A stretch of 64,000 nt of DNA from Prochlorococcus sp. AG-402-L09 (GCA_003216715.1 QCIK01000003.1:62001-126000), one strand, 5' to 3'. Shown: positions 47,635 through 57,499, counted from the first letter of the stretch. A program made the numbers and translations. Notes: generated by a model from the letters alone, not told the origin.

Positions 47635-49029
47635 ATGAATTCATTTTCCCCTACTGAAGATACTATTGCTTCAATTGCGACTGCCGTTTCTCCCGGCCAA
47701 GGGAGTATCGCTGTCATTAGAATTTCTGGCTCCTTAGCCATTGAGATCACTAAGACTATTGTTCATATTCCTGGAACGCACGATTGGAGCACTCACAAAA
47801 TACTTTACGGACATGTAACCGAAGTAAATCAAACAAAATATATCGATGAAGTATTAATACTAATAATGAAAGGGCCGCGAAGCTTTACAGGTGAAGATGT
47901 GGTAGAAATTCATTGCCATGGTGGAATTATTGCAGTCCAAAAGGTCCTTGAAAGAATACTGGATATCCCAAGCGTTAGAAGAGCCGAACCAGGTGAGTTT
48001 AGTCAACGAGCAGTGCTTAATGGTCGTCTTAGCCTGACTCAAGCAGAATCAATTAGTGAACTGGTGTCAGCAAGAAGTCGAAAAGCAGCAGAACTCGCGA
48101 TTAATGGAATTGAAGGAAATATTCAAACTACGATGCAATCAATCAGGCAACGCTTGTTAGAGCTACTAACGGAAATTGAAGCAAGAATAGATTTTGAAGA
48201 AGATCTTCCCATTTTAGATGAAAAACATGTAAAGAATGAAATTGTCGCAGTCAAAAAGGACCTTAACGAGCTAATTGATAATTCTGAAAGAGGATCTTGG
48301 GTCCGTTCCGGCTTAAAAGTTGCACTAACCGGGAAGCCTAATGTAGGAAAAAGCTCCTTACTAAATAGGCTTTGCAAACAAGAAAAAGCTATTGTGACTG
48401 ACCTGCCTGGAACTACTAGAGATCTTTTGGAAAGTGAGATTGTCTTAGAGGGAATACCAGTAACTTTTATTGATACAGCAGGTCTAAGAGAGACTGAAAA
48501 TATCATCGAAAGAATTGGCATTTCTAGAACCAAAAAAGCTTTAATTCAAGCTGATCTCATCATATTAATTTTTGATTATTCAAAAGGATGGACTATCGAG
48601 GATGAATCAATTCTAAAACAATTACCCATAAATATTTCATTCTTGATTGTTGGAAATAAATCTGATTTAAAAAATAATCAATCTTTTGAAAAAATTCCAA
48701 AATATATATTAGAAAAAGAAAATCTAGTGATTATGAGTGCAAAAACTGGAAATGGAGAAGATGATCTAATTAATTACCTAGTAAATATATGTGGTTCTTC
48801 TCAAACACATGGATTGCATATTGCTCTAAATGAAAGGCAACTTGATCTAGCAAAGTCAACAATGGAAGCCCTAGAAAATATTAATAAAGTTTTTGATGAA
48901 AAACTACCTTGGGATTTCTGGACGATCGATTTAAGACAAGCTATTAATTATTTAGGAGAACTAACAGGAGAAGATTTAACAGAAAACTTGCTTGATAATA
49001 TATTTTCAAAATTCTGTATTGGTAAGTAA
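47635..49029 (+). CDS. mnmE: MnmE tRNA-modification GTPase
   Basis: With MnmG it installs the 5-carboxymethylaminomethyl group on wobble U34. An N-terminal tetrahydrofolate-binding domain (TAVSPGQGSIAVIRISGSLA, GPRSFTGEDVVEIHCHGG) precedes a helical domain and an inserted G domain with GKPNVGKSSLLNRL, DLPGTTRD and DTAGLRETENIIERIG. It ends in the invariant CIGK, whose Cys is catalytically required. 464 residues, ATG start. Confidence 0.96.
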   Translation: MNSFSPTEDTIASIATAVSPGQGSIAVIRISGSLAIEITKTIVHIPGTHDWSTHKILYGHVTEVNQTKYIDEVLILIMKGPRSFTGEDVVEIHCHGGIIAVQKVLERILDIPSVRRAEPGEFSQRAVLNGRLSLTQAESISELVSARSRKAAELAINGIEGNIQTTMQSIRQRLLELLTEIEARIDFEEDLPILDEKHVKNEIVAVKKDLNELIDNSERGSWVRSGLKVALTGKPNVGKSSLLNRLCKQEKAIVTDLPGTTRDLLESEIVLEGIPVTFIDTAGLRETENIIERIGISRTKKALIQADLIILIFDYSKGWTIEDESILKQLPINISFLIVGNKSDLKNNQSFEKIPKYILEKENLVIMSAKTGNGEDDLINYLVNICGSSQTHGLHIALNERQLDLAKSTMEALENINKVFDEKLPWDFWTIDLRQAINYLGELTGEDLTENLLDNIFSKFCIGK

Positions 49030-49334
49030 TCAAGCAATTTCTATCTACTAGTTATTGTCCATATTAAAAATATAATATAAGTAATAGCAAACACCTCCAA
49101 TCAATAGTGCAACCATAATATTCACACTATGCACAACGTCCAATGGTCCAAACAATCGATAGTAAGTTAATTAAAGCATATAGTTCAAATATCACAAAGA
49201 AAAAATATTAAAAAATTTCTACTTTCTTATAAAATATTTATGAAATTGATAACTAGATGAAATTAAAAAATAGAAAAAGATATTTTTATAAATGGTTTTA
49301 GCATTGGTATAGTAATAAATGTATTTGTTGTATT
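49030..49334. other. 305-bp intergenic stretch between mnmE and nadC
   Basis: Very AT-rich, no tRNA or known RNA seen. It contains one candidate minus-strand small ORF (listed separately). The part from about 49160 to 49334 shows only A/T runs and presumably the nadC promoter. Confidence 0.4.
49048..49155 (-). CDS. Candidate small membrane protein, 35 aa (absent from ORF track)
   Basis: Minus-strand ORF from TTG at 49155 to TAG at 49048 encodes FGPLDVVHSVNIMVALLIGG then VCYYLYYIFNMDNN. It looks like one membrane helix with a polar tail, similar in layout to the many tiny single-span proteins of photosystems and NDH-1, but I recognise no specific family. No clear SD. An internal ATG would give only 22 residues. 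The hydrophobic pattern could also arise from a decayed gene or chance. Confidence 0.3.
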   Translation of the reverse strand: MFGPLDVVHSVNIMVALLIGGVCYYLYYIFNMDNN

Positions 49335-50198
49335 GTGGATCTTCGCTCACCAAAGCTACATAAAATATTAGACACCTGGATTGAGGAAGATCTCGGTGAT
49401 GGAGATCTCACAAGATTTATCCTCAACGACAGAAGTGCCTCAGCTCATTGGGTTGCAAAAGAGGATGGAACTTTTTGTGGTGGAAATCTAGTCAAGCTAA
49501 TATTTAAAAAAATTGATCCCCAAGTTGATATTCAACTTCTAATAGAGGATGGTCAGAAATTTGAAAAGAATCAAAGACTCCTTGAATTAAAAGGGTCATC
49601 CTCTTCCTTAGTAGCAGGAGAGCGAGTAACTCTAAATGTAGCCATGCATCTTTCTGGTATTGCTACATCGACAGCTCTACTGGTAACAAAACTCTCAGGA
49701 TCCAATGTGAAGTTAGCAGACACACGTAAAACGACTCCAGGTCTAAGAATATTCGAAAAATATGCTTTTCAATGTGGCGGCGGAATTAATCATAGGCTTG
49801 GATTAGATGATGCTGCCATGTTGAAAGAGAATCATATTGAATGGTCTCAGGGGATTAGCGAGAGTATCAAAATCTTAAAAAATACTATTCCATGGACAAA
49901 AAAAATCATAGTCGAAGCAGAAACTCCCTCCCAAGCCAAAGAAGCTGTAGTTGCAGGTGCCGATGGGGTTTTACTTGATGAAATGTCTATTCAAGATATA
50001 ACGAAATTAGTTCCTGAATTACGTCAACTTTCAAAAATTAGTACTTCTAAATACGTCTCACAAAGTATTGTTATTGAAGTTTCTGGAATCAACCCAAATA
50101 ATTTGTCAGACTATATTTTTACAGATATTGATCTAATCTCAACTAGTGCACCAATCACTAAAAGTAAATGGATAGATTTCAGCATGCGCTTTGATTAA
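49335..50198 (+). CDS. nadC: Nicotinate-nucleotide diphosphorylase (quinolinate phosphoribosyltransferase)
   Basis: It converts quinolinate + PRPP to nicotinate mononucleotide in de novo NAD synthesis. Motifs: WIEEDLGDGDLTR, GERVTLNVAMHLSGIATSTA, KLADTRKTTPGLRIFEKYAF, GGGINHRLGLDDAAMLKENH and VEAETPSQAKEAVVAGADGV. The KTTPG and HR residues bind the phosphates. 287 residues from a GTG at 49335. Confidence 0.94.
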   Translation: MDLRSPKLHKILDTWIEEDLGDGDLTRFILNDRSASAHWVAKEDGTFCGGNLVKLIFKKIDPQVDIQLLIEDGQKFEKNQRLLELKGSSSSLVAGERVTLNVAMHLSGIATSTALLVTKLSGSNVKLADTRKTTPGLRIFEKYAFQCGGGINHRLGLDDAAMLKENHIEWSQGISESIKILKNTIPWTKKIIVEAETPSQAKEAVVAGADGVLLDEMSIQDITKLVPELRQLSKISTSKYVSQSIVIEVSGINPNNLSDYIFTDIDLISTSAPITKSKWIDFSMRFD

Positions 50199-50274
50199 AA
50201 AATGAAAAAACAGTTTTCTAACAACATCCTAAAAACCAAAAAATCTTAAAAGTACCTACCTAAACATAAATATC

Positions 50275-52098
50275 ATGCTTAAACTATCCGCCAGATTAGA
50301 AGAAGCCCTGAATGAAGCTTTCATCAAAGTATTCCCTAAAGAGAATCGAAGTTCAAAAACTTCTTCAATACTTGCAGGTCCTAATTTAGTCCCAGCATCC
50401 AAGCCAGAATTTGGAGATTTTCAAATAAATTGTGCTTTATCACTAGCAAAAGAAATCAAACAATCTCCTCGTGATATTGCACAACAAATAGTTGCTCAAC
50501 TACAAAAAGATAATGTTTTCGTTGAAATATGTAATCCACCACTCATTGCAGGTCCAGGTTTCATAAACCTGTCTATAAATTCAAAAACACTGATATCGGA
50601 AATCCATTTTCGTCTAAATGATAAAAGATTAGGAGTACCTCTAAAAAAATTCAGTAGTAAAAAAATAGAAAAGGGAGAAGACAATAACCGCGTGATTATC
50701 GATTTTTCCAGTCCAAATATTGCTAAAGAAATGCATGTTGGGCACTTACGATCAACAATTATTGGAGATTCCCTAGCACGGGTTCTTGAATTCTGCGGTT
50801 ATGAAGTCTTACGAATTAATCATGTGGGGGATTGGGGTACACAATTTGGCATGCTCATCACTCATCTAAAAGAGGTTGTCCCAGAGGTGCTCCATAAAAA
50901 AGATGTAGTGGAAATAAGCGATCTCGTAAATTTCTATCGTCAAGCAAAAAAAAGATTTGATGAAGATCAAATCTTTCAAAATAAATCTAGAAATGAGGTT
51001 GTTAATTTACAAGCAGGTGATCAAGAAAGTTTAATTGCGTGGCAATTGCTCTGCAAACAATCCAGAAAAGAGTTTCAAAATATCTATGATCGGCTTGACA
51101 TCAAGTTAACTGAAAGAGGTGAATCCTTTTATAACAAATTTTTAGTAGATGTTATTAATGATTTAAAAAATAAAAATTTACTAAAAAATGATCAAGGAGC
51201 TCAATGTATTTTCCTTGATGGTGTAGTAGGGAAAGACGGCAAACCTCAACCAATAATTATTCAAAAAAGTGACGGAGGTTTTAATTATTCAACTACTGAT
51301 TTGGCAGCAATTAAATACAGATTAACTACTCCACCGCATGGAGATGGAGCATTCCGAGTGATTTATGTCACAGATGCTGGGCAAGCATCACATTTCTCTG
51401 GAGTTTTTCAAATTGCAAAACTAGCAAATTGGATTCCTACAGATTGTCAAATAGAGCATGTCCCCTTTGGTCTTGTTCAAGGAGAAGATGGTAAGAAGTT
51501 AAAAACTCGTTCTGGAAAAACAATTAGATTAGTAGATCTTCTAGATGAAGCAATTCAACGAGCAAGGGAAGATCTTAACGCTCGTCTAATCACTGAAAGA
51601 AGATCCGAAAATGAAAGTTTTATAGATAAAGTGTCTACTACTGTCGGGATTGCAGCCATCAAATATGCGGATCTAAGTCAAAATAGAGTTTCGAATTACC
51701 AATTTAGTTTTGATAAAATGCTCTCTTTACAGGGGAATACAGCACCATATTTACTTTATGCTTTGGTAAGAATCGCCGGAATATCTCGCAAAGGTGGGAA
51801 TTTAAATGTATCAAGTCAGAATATTCAGTTCAATACACCACAAGAATGGATCTTGATTCGCAAGTTATTGCAACTTGATTGTATTATCGCTGAAGTCGAA
51901 AAAGAACTGCTTCCTAATCGTCTATGCGGGTATTTATTTGAATTAAGTCAGATCTTTAACAGATTCTATGATCAAGTTCCTATTTTAAAAGCAAGTGAAC
52001 CTTCAAGAACCAGTAGACTTGCTTTATGCTCTATCACTGCAGATACACTTAAACTGGGGTTGAGTTTGTTAGGCATCCCCACTCTGGAAAGAATGTAA
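50275..52098 (+). CDS. argS: Arginyl-tRNA synthetase
   Basis: Class I aminoacyl-tRNA synthetase. The N-terminal Arg-tRNA-specific domain (residues 1-115) precedes the catalytic core with the HIGH-type motif [18 protein letters not shown] and [17 protein letters not shown]. The KMSK position reads [15 protein letters not shown], as in many ArgRS that lack a strict KMSK. The anticodon-binding DALR domain contains [18 protein letters not shown] at the end. 607 residues, ATG start. The stop overlaps the next ATG by one base (TAATG). Confidence 0.96.
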   Translation: MLKLSARLEEALNEAFIKVFPKENRSSKTSSILAGPNLVPASKPEFGDFQINCALSLAKEIKQSPRDIAQQIVAQLQKDNVFVEICNPPLIAGPGFINLSINSKTLISEIHFRLNDKRLGVPLKKFSSKKIEKGEDNNRVIIDFSSPNIAKEMHVGHLRSTIIGDSLARVLEFCGYEVLRINHVGDWGTQFGMLITHLKEVVPEVLHKKDVVEISDLVNFYRQAKKRFDEDQIFQNKSRNEVVNLQAGDQESLIAWQLLCKQSRKEFQNIYDRLDIKLTERGESFYNKFLVDVINDLKNKNLLKNDQGAQCIFLDGVVGKDGKPQPIIIQKSDGGFNYSTTDLAAIKYRLTTPPHGDGAFRVIYVTDAGQASHFSGVFQIAKLANWIPTDCQIEHVPFGLVQGEDGKKLKTRSGKTIRLVDLLDEAIQRAREDLNARLITERRSENESFIDKVSTTVGIAAIKYADLSQNRVSNYQFSFDKMLSLQGNTAPYLLYALVRIAGISRKGGNLNVSSQNIQFNTPQEWILIRKLLQLDCIIAEVEKELLPNRLCGYLFELSQIFNRFYDQVPILKASEPSRTSRLALCSITADTLKLGLSLLGIPTLERM

Positions 52099-53213
52099 TG
52101 GAAAAAATAGAAACTTCATTTATTGATCCACCAAATCCCAGGAAAGATATCGAGGATTTACAGCCATATTCAGCACCACTGGAAGGAAGACGAAATTTAC
52201 TAAGATTAGACTTTAATGAAAATACTATTGGACCAAGCCCACTAGTAATTAAATCTCTTAGAGCAATAAGCAGAGATGAAATCTCGATTTATCCTGAATA
52301 CTCAGGTTTAAAAGAAAAAGTAGTAGAAACTCTCATTAAACAAAATTCAAGCGTGAATATAAACTCATCTGAAGTTGGTATTTTCAATGGAGTAGATGCA
52401 GCAATAAATGCTATTTTTCATGCCTATGGCGACTTAGATGATCTAATGCTAACAACATCGCCTACTTTTGGATATTATACTCCTTGCGCACAAATGCGAG
52501 GAATGAAAATAAACTCAATACCTTATGAGGGAAAAGATTTTCAATATCCATTTGATAGTATTTGCGAATTCATCACTCAAAATAATCCGAAAATTTTACT
52601 CATCTGCAACCCCAATAACCCCACTGGAACAAGGTTAAGTCCAGAAAGGATTATAGAGATCTCCAAACTTTCAGCTAAAACACTGGTGGTTGTCGATGAA
52701 CTTTATGAAGCGTTTACAGGTGATAGTGTTCTACCTTTTATAAATTTCCAAAAGACACCTAATCTTGTTGTATTAAGATCGCTTTCTAAAACTGCTGGTT
52801 TGGCAAGTTTAAGAATTGGGTTTGCTATTGGTCATTCTAAAGTAATTAATGTAGTTAATAGAGTTACTGGTCCTTATGACGTCAATAGCTTTGCTGTGAT
52901 TGCTGCTTTTGCAGCACTTAAAGACCAACCCTATATTGATTCGTACGTGAACGAAGTACTTGAGGCTCGTAATTGGATCAAAGCTCAACTCGAGAAGTAC
53001 CATGTTAAGCATCATATTGATGGAGGAAACTATTTTCTACTTTGGCCAAAATCAAACCCACAACAAATTGAACAAAAGTTAAAGTCATCTGGAATTCTAA
53101 TTAGAAATATGGATAAGAAAAAAAATCTAAAAGGCTCAATCAGAGTGAGCATTGGAACAATTGAGCAGATGAAAAGATTCTGGTCAGCTTTCAAGATTGT
53201 CGATGAAGTGTAG
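52098..53213 (+). CDS. hisC: Histidinol-phosphate aminotransferase-like protein (class I/II)
   Basis: A 371-residue PLP enzyme. LLRLDFNENTIGPSPLVIKS and ISIYPEYSGLKEKVVETL match the HisC N-terminal substrate region; NPNNPTGTRLSPERI and VVVDELYEAFTG hold the cofactor-binding Asn and Asp/Tyr; the Schiff-base lysine is in LRSLSKTAGLASLRIGFAIG. HisC transfers an amino group to imidazole acetol phosphate in histidine synthesis; related enzymes act on aromatic amino acids. Translationally coupled to argS (TAATG). Confidence 0.82.
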   Translation: MEKIETSFIDPPNPRKDIEDLQPYSAPLEGRRNLLRLDFNENTIGPSPLVIKSLRAISRDEISIYPEYSGLKEKVVETLIKQNSSVNINSSEVGIFNGVDAAINAIFHAYGDLDDLMLTTSPTFGYYTPCAQMRGMKINSIPYEGKDFQYPFDSICEFITQNNPKILLICNPNNPTGTRLSPERIIEISKLSAKTLVVVDELYEAFTGDSVLPFINFQKTPNLVVLRSLSKTAGLASLRIGFAIGHSKVINVVNRVTGPYDVNSFAVIAAFAALKDQPYIDSYVNEVLEARNWIKAQLEKYHVKHHIDGGNYFLLWPKSNPQQIEQKLKSSGILIRNMDKKKNLKGSIRVSIGTIEQMKRFWSAFKIVDEV

Positions 53214-53252
53214 TATAGATTAATTTGAAACGTCTATAGAACTTGAGATAAT

Positions 53253-53849
53253 CTAGGTGGCATCTGCTATATCCAAGAAATTAGAAAGTAACTGATGACC
53301 AGCTTCGGTCAAGACACTCTCAGGATGGAACTGTACTCCGTATATATGCGGATAATCTTTATGAGTTATTCCCATGATTGTTTCATCCTCTAACCAGGCT
53401 ATAACCTCTAAGCATTCTGGGAGCCCATCTCTCTTCGCTATTAAGCTATGGTATCTAGTCGCTACTAAGGGATTAGGCAAATCTTTAAATATTCCAGTAC
53501 CTCTGTGCAAAACATTAGATGTTTTACCATGCATTAATTCTTTAGCCCGGATAATTTTTCCACCGAACACTTGAGAAATAGCTTGATGACCAAGACAGAC
53601 ACCAAGAGTTGGTATTTCAATTGATAACTCAGATAAAATATCCAGACAAACTCCAGATTGATTAGGATCTCCTGGACCGGGAGATAACAAAATCGCATCA
53701 GGATTTAAGTCTTTAATCTCACTGATCGTCAGTGCATCATTACGTTCGACTCTTACTTCAGATGCAATAGGATGCTGCGAAGCTAATTCGCCCAAATATT
53801 GAACGAGGTTATAAGTGAAACTGTCATAATTGTCGATCACCAAAAACAT
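53253..53849 (-). CDS. trpG: Anthranilate/aminodeoxychorismate synthase glutamine amidotransferase subunit
   Basis: A 198-residue class I glutamine amidotransferase supplying ammonia to anthranilate synthase (TrpE) or aminodeoxychorismate synthase (PabB). Start MFLVIDNYDSFTYNLVQYLG, oxyanion segment LLSPGPGDPNQSG, nucleophile Cys in LGVCLGHQAI and the His-Glu pair in GVQFHPESVLTEAG. Whether it serves Trp, folate or both cannot be told from sequence. ATG start. dgkA lies 13 bp upstream on the same strand. Confidence 0.9.
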   Translation of the reverse strand: MFLVIDNYDSFTYNLVQYLGELASQHPIASEVRVERNDALTISEIKDLNPDAILLSPGPGDPNQSGVCLDILSELSIEIPTLGVCLGHQAISQVFGGKIIRAKELMHGKTSNVLHRGTGIFKDLPNPLVATRYHSLIAKRDGLPECLEVIAWLEDETIMGITHKDYPHIYGVQFHPESVLTEAGHQLLSNFLDIADAT

Positions 53850-53862
53850 AATTTTTAAGCCA

Positions 53863-54321
53863 TTAAATTCCTAACTGTTTAAGTAATGGAGGAAATAATA
53901 GTAAAAAAGCAATCAGCACCGAACTGATTGACGCTACTAAAACTGCCCCAGCTGAACTATCTTTAGCGATTTGCGCGAGAGGGTGAAATCGTTTCCCAAT
54001 GGCCAAATCAACAACAGATTCAATCGCTGTATTAAGCAATTCAACTACTAACACACTAGTTGCTGTAAGGGCCATTATTGCTAAATCACTTTTATTAAGG
54101 CCTAAAAAAAAGCTTAAGGCAAACGCACACAATGCAAAACCAACATGAATCCGAAAATTTCTCTGAGTTGAGAAAGCATATCTTAATCCTTTAGCTGCAT
54201 ATAAAAAGCTAGTTGGTAGATCTTTAGCTATCTTCCAAGAAGACCTTTTATTGGATCTTTGAAGAGTTTTAGACATGTCCCTAACTTCTCTCTCAGAGTC
54301 ATTGGATATCTCAGGAACCAT
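53863..54321 (-). CDS. dgkA: Diacylglycerol kinase (DgkA, prokaryotic type)
   Basis: A 152-residue membrane kinase with three predicted spans. The family signature VVELLNTAIESVVDLAIG includes the catalytic Glu; FRIHVGFALCAFALSFFLGL and AGAVLVASISSVLIAFLLLF are membrane segments. It phosphorylates diacylglycerol or, as in some bacteria, undecaprenol. A 30-residue basic N-terminal extension (SKTLQRSNKRSSWKIAKDL) precedes the core; start could be ATG 54321 or the Met at residue 16. Confidence 0.88.
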   Translation of the reverse strand: MVPEISNDSEREVRDMSKTLQRSNKRSSWKIAKDLPTSFLYAAKGLRYAFSTQRNFRIHVGFALCAFALSFFLGLNKSDLAIMALTATSVLVVELLNTAIESVVDLAIGKRFHPLAQIAKDSSAGAVLVASISSVLIAFLLLFPPLLKQLGI

Positions 54322-54344
54322 ATTTGTGAGTCTTCATTCTTATT

Positions 54345-54899
54345 TTAAAGAATACCTCTAATATCGAGAAGTTGCTCTTGAATTAAAAGCATTTTATTAA
54401 GACTCTCTTTGTCACTATGGTCCCAACCCAAAAGGTGTAAAAGGCCATGAGTTGCAAGCCATCTAAGTTCTCTAAATAAATCAACATTATTATCTTTGGC
54501 TTGTCTGATTGCTGTTGGGACTGAAATAACTATGTCACCCAATTCAATAAATTCATTACTTACACCAAAAAACGTCTCATCAATAATGGGAAATGAAAGC
54601 ACATCTGTACTTTTTGACTGCCCGAGCCAGGCATGATTCAAATCAAGAATTTTTTTGTCATTAGTTAATTCCAAGCCCAAACTAAGTTGAGATGCATTCC
54701 TGACTATTTCAGGACATTTCAATGATTCATTTACTTGGATAAATCTAATCCAACTGCAGATCTCCTTAATCCATTTACTTGGGTTTTTCATTAACTCTAA
54801 AGTCTCACTCTTCACAAAAACATCTAAATCCTCAACGGGGAAGGGTGTAAAAGAAAGATCTACATCTAATGTATACGAGCTAGTCGAATAATGCTCCAT
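54345..54899 (-). CDS. ybeY: Endoribonuclease YbeY (rRNA maturation factor)
   Basis: A metal-dependent RNase for 16S rRNA 3' maturation and ribosome quality control. The zinc motif THGLLHLLGWDHSDKE (HxxxHLxGxxH) lies near the C-terminus, with STDVLSFPI and LGDIVISVPTA upstream. The track opens at 54938, but that start lies inside the preceding DUF3285 gene; the ATG at 54899 (MEHYSTSSYTLDVDLSFTPF), 4 nt after that gene's stop, gives 184 residues and is preferred. Confidence 0.92.
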   Translation of the reverse strand: MEHYSTSSYTLDVDLSFTPFPVEDLDVFVKSETLELMKNPSKWIKEICSWIRFIQVNESLKCPEIVRNASQLSLGLELTNDKKILDLNHAWLGQSKSTDVLSFPIIDETFFGVSNEFIELGDIVISVPTAIRQAKDNNVDLFRELRWLATHGLLHLLGWDHSDKESLNKMLLIQEQLLDIRGIL

Positions 54900-54903
54900 C
54901 AAG

Positions 54904-55095
54904 TTATTGAGGAATATGGGGTTTCCCAAGCACAGCAACTAAAAGAATAAATCCCAGAAAACCCAAAGCTGTTAAACCAAAATGAGAAAGGCTTTGACTC
55001 CCTTTCCGAACCATATTTTTCATCGCAAGTTTGACAAAACTTGGAGGTGGCGTTCCTTTCTTGGTATCGTCATTAGAAATAATTTTATTATTCAT
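54904..55095 (-). CDS. DUF3285 small membrane protein
   Basis: 63 residues: a polar N-terminus containing PPPSFVKLAMKNMVRKGSQS and one membrane helix (LTALGFLGFILLVAVLGKP). This is the DUF3285 family, conserved in cyanobacteria and commonly found between prfB and ybeY, as here. Function unknown. ATG start, 11 bp after prfB; ybeY begins 4 nt after its stop, so prfB-DUF3285-ybeY is probably one transcript. Confidence 0.78.
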   Translation of the reverse strand: MNNKIISNDDTKKGTPPPSFVKLAMKNMVRKGSQSLSHFGLTALGFLGFILLVAVLGKPHIPQ

Positions 55096-55106
55096 TTCTA
55101 GTTGAT

Positions 55107-56217
55107 TTATGATTCTTCAATATTTTGCCTTAAAAGAGACTGAATAAAAATATCTATTTCCCCATTCATGACTGAATCTACATCTGTTGTCTCTTGTTCA
55201 GTACGTAAATCTTTTACCATCTGATAAGGGTGAAAAACATAATTTCTAATTTGAGTGCCCCATGCAGCTTCAACAATATCCCCACGAATATCTGCAATCT
55301 CTGCGGCCCTTTGCTCTATTGCTATGACCATTAATTTTGATTTTAATAGTGCCATTGCCTTATCTTTATTTTGAAGCTGAGATCTTTCTTGTGTACATCT
55401 AACTGCAATACCCGTAGGCACATGAAGAATTCGAACCGCAGTCTCAACTTTATTTACATTTTGTCCACCTGCTCCACCGGAGCGACTTGTCGTAATTTCT
55501 AAATCCTTTTCAGGAATCTCAAGTTCAACTTCTTCATCAAGTTTAGGCATAACTTCAACTCCAGCGAAACTTGTTTGTCGCTTTCCATTGGCATTAAAAG
55601 GGGAAATTCTGACTAAACGATGAGTTCCTTTTTCATTTTGTAAAAAACCATATGCGTACACACCTTCTATTTCGATAGTGACACTTTTTATTCCAGCTTC
55701 CTCTCCCTCTGAAAGTTCATTAATAATTACTTTCATACCATTATTTTCAGCCCAACGCGTATACATCCTTAGAAGCATTTGAGCCCAATCTTGGGCATCA
55801 GTTCCACCAGCACCGGCATTAATGGAGAGAACCGCACCCTCCTTATCATAGGTGCCACTTAAGAGGCGCTCCGTCTCCCAACGTTCAAGTTCTTGTTTTA
55901 ATTTCTCAAGCCCATTGTGAGCCTCAAAAAGGATTTCTTCATCCGGGTCTAACTCAAAAAGCTCTAACGAAAGATTTGCATCCTCAATAGCGTCCCTCCA
56001 TGTAATTAATTTTTCTAACTCTGCTTTAACCTCATCCAGTTGTCGCATCTGTTTTTGCGCATTTTTGGGATCGTTCCAAAACTCAGGTTGCGATGCAACC
56101 TGCTCTAAATCCCTTTTCCTAGCGAGTAATGCAGGTTCGTCAAAGACAATCCTGGGCTGTACCCAGGCGAGCAGTCAATAAAGAAAGGTCTCTTTTAAAA
56201 TCAGTCAGGTCTTGCAA
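55107..56217 (-). CDS. prfB: Peptide chain release factor 2, with programmed +1 frameshift
   Basis: RF2 ends translation at UAA and UGA. The track shows only a 313-aa internal ORF (55107-56048) and an unrelated-looking 76-aa ORF upstream. Joined by a +1 shift they make one protein: [20 protein letters not shown] plus AQDCL, in-frame UGA at 56142-56140, then [20 protein letters not shown] leading into the internal ORF. The slippery site CTTTGAC equals the classic RF2 site. GGQ is present ([18 protein letters not shown]), as is the SPF stop-codon recognition tripeptide ([10 protein letters not shown]). The total is about 369 residues, normal for RF2. The proposed start is TTG at 56217; an ATG at 56256 would add a hydrophobic stretch unlike the family. 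Confidence 0.93.
56139..56145 (-). promoter_or_regulatory. RF2 programmed +1 frameshift site CTTTGAC
   Basis: Minus-strand CTT-TGA-C. The ribosome pauses at UGA when RF2 is scarce and slips +1 on CUU, skipping U and reading GAC. An AGGA lies 4 nt upstream of CTT, a weaker SD-like stimulator than the E. coli AGGGGG. This is autoregulation of RF2 by its own substrate codon. Confidence 0.9.
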
Positions 56218-56275
56218 ACGAAGTAATAGAATCAATACATTAAAAGCTATCAGCATATCCACCCAAAAACTATAA

Positions 56276-56566
56276 ATGAACAGATCAATTCCCGATTCAG
56301 GCATTACAACAGTTGAAATATACACCTGGAGATTTTGCCCATTTTGCTTACGTGCAAAAGCACTACTCAATGATAAAGGAGTCCAATTTACAGAATATTC
56401 TATTGATGGAGATGATGGTGCGAGAACAAAAATGTCTGAAAGAGCGGGAGGTCGCAGAACTGTTCCACAAATTTTTATTAATGGAAAAAGTATTGGAGGT
56501 TGCGACGAGCTCTACGAACTTGAGAGAAATAACGAATTAAATGAACTGATTGGAATTAGAAATTGA
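56276..56566 (+). CDS. grxC: Glutaredoxin (class I, CPFC)
   Basis: A 96-residue thioredoxin-fold protein: VEIYTWRFCPFCLRAKALLN has the dithiol CPFC site, GRRTVPQIFINGKSIGGCDE has the cis-Pro TVP and the GG-CD glutathione-binding motif. It reduces protein disulfides and mixed glutathione disulfides in the cytosol. ATG start, divergent from prfB. Four bp separate it from gshB, which makes its electron donor. Confidence 0.94.
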   Translation: MNRSIPDSGITTVEIYTWRFCPFCLRAKALLNDKGVQFTEYSIDGDDGARTKMSERAGGRRTVPQIFINGKSIGGCDELYELERNNELNELIGIRN

Positions 56567-56569
56567 TTT

Positions 56570-57499
56570 ATGAAACAACTATTTGTTTTAGACCCAATTG
56601 AAAATATTAATCCCAATAAGGATTCATCAGCAGCACTTATGCAAGCCGCATCAAGAGCCAACATAGATGTTTGGATCTGTACTCCCTCTGACTTGCAGGC
56701 CCGAGGAGACGATGCATGGGTCGTTTCCAACAAAGTCAATTGTGAACCATGGATCAATGTCCAGTCATCTCAAAGCCTTCCTTTAAAAGATTTCTCATGC
56801 ATTTGGATGCGCAAAGATCCACCTGTTGACGAGGCTTTTTTATACGCAACTCATTTATTAGAAGTTGCAGAAAGAGATGGTGTTAATGTAATTAACAAGC
56901 CTGCATCACTAAGAGCTTGGAATGAAAAGTTAGGAGCTTTAAGATTTAGTGATTTAATGGCTCCCACTCTTGTAGCGAGCAGGGTGGAACAATTAATTAC
57001 ATTTGCAAAAGAGTACGGAGAAGTTGTTTTGAAGCCACTTGGAGGGAAAGGTGGGCAAGGAGTCATACGAGTTGCAAAGGATGCTCCAGGCTTAGAAGCA
57101 TTACTCGAACTGGTTACTTCACAAGAACATTTGCCAGTGATGATGCAACAATTTCTACCAGAAGTAATAAATGGCGATAAAAGAATCCTTTTGGTTAATG
57201 GAGAGCCATTAGGTGCAATTAATAGACGTCCAAAAAAAGGAGACTTCAGAAGCAACCTCGCTTTAGGTGGAAAGGCTGAGTTAACTAAATTAACTCCCAA
57301 AGAAATAGAAATATGCGATCAAATAAAACCTGCTTTACAAGATGAAGGTCTATTTTTTGTTGGAATAGATGTTATTGGAGGGATGCTCAGTGAAATTAAT
57401 GTTACAAGTCCAACAGGTATTAGAGAAGTAGAAAACCTAATGAATATTCCATTAGCAGATCAAGTAATTGATTACCTTATAGATCATTTGAACAATTAA
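56570..57499 (+). CDS. gshB: Glutathione synthetase
   Basis: An ATP-grasp ligase joining gamma-glutamylcysteine and glycine. Sequence features: [20 protein letters not shown] at the start, [36 protein letters not shown] (ATP-binding Lys and Gly-rich loop), [20 protein letters not shown], and [19 protein letters not shown] for metal and substrate. 309 residues, ATG start right after grxC. The 3' end overlaps the convergent menF by 23 nt. Confidence 0.95.
   Translation: MKQLFVLDPIENINPNKDSSAALMQAASRANIDVWICTPSDLQARGDDAWVVSNKVNCEPWINVQSSQSLPLKDFSCIWMRKDPPVDEAFLYATHLLEVAERDGVNVINKPASLRAWNEKLGALRFSDLMAPTLVASRVEQLITFAKEYGEVVLKPLGGKGGQGVIRVAKDAPGLEALLELVTSQEHLPVMMQQFLPEVINGDKRILLVNGEPLGAINRRPKKGDFRSNLALGGKAELTKLTPKEIEICDQIKPALQDEGLFFVGIDVIGGMLSEINVTSPTGIREVENLMNIPLADQVIDYLIDHLNN

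Noticed and set aside
48123-48533. 136-aa minus ORF within mnmE
   Set aside because: Shadow of the MnmE G domain; Ser/Phe-rich without motifs.
54900-54938. 13-residue N-terminal extension of YbeY
   Set aside because: It overlaps the DUF3285 coding end; the ATG at 54899 fits gene spacing better.
56140-56370. 76-aa minus ORF as an independent gene
   Set aside because: Its last 25 codons are the 5' part of prfB before the frameshift; the rest runs antisense to grxC.
56851-57300. 149-aa minus ORF within gshB
   Set aside because: Antisense to the ATP-grasp core of GshB, with no recognisable domain.
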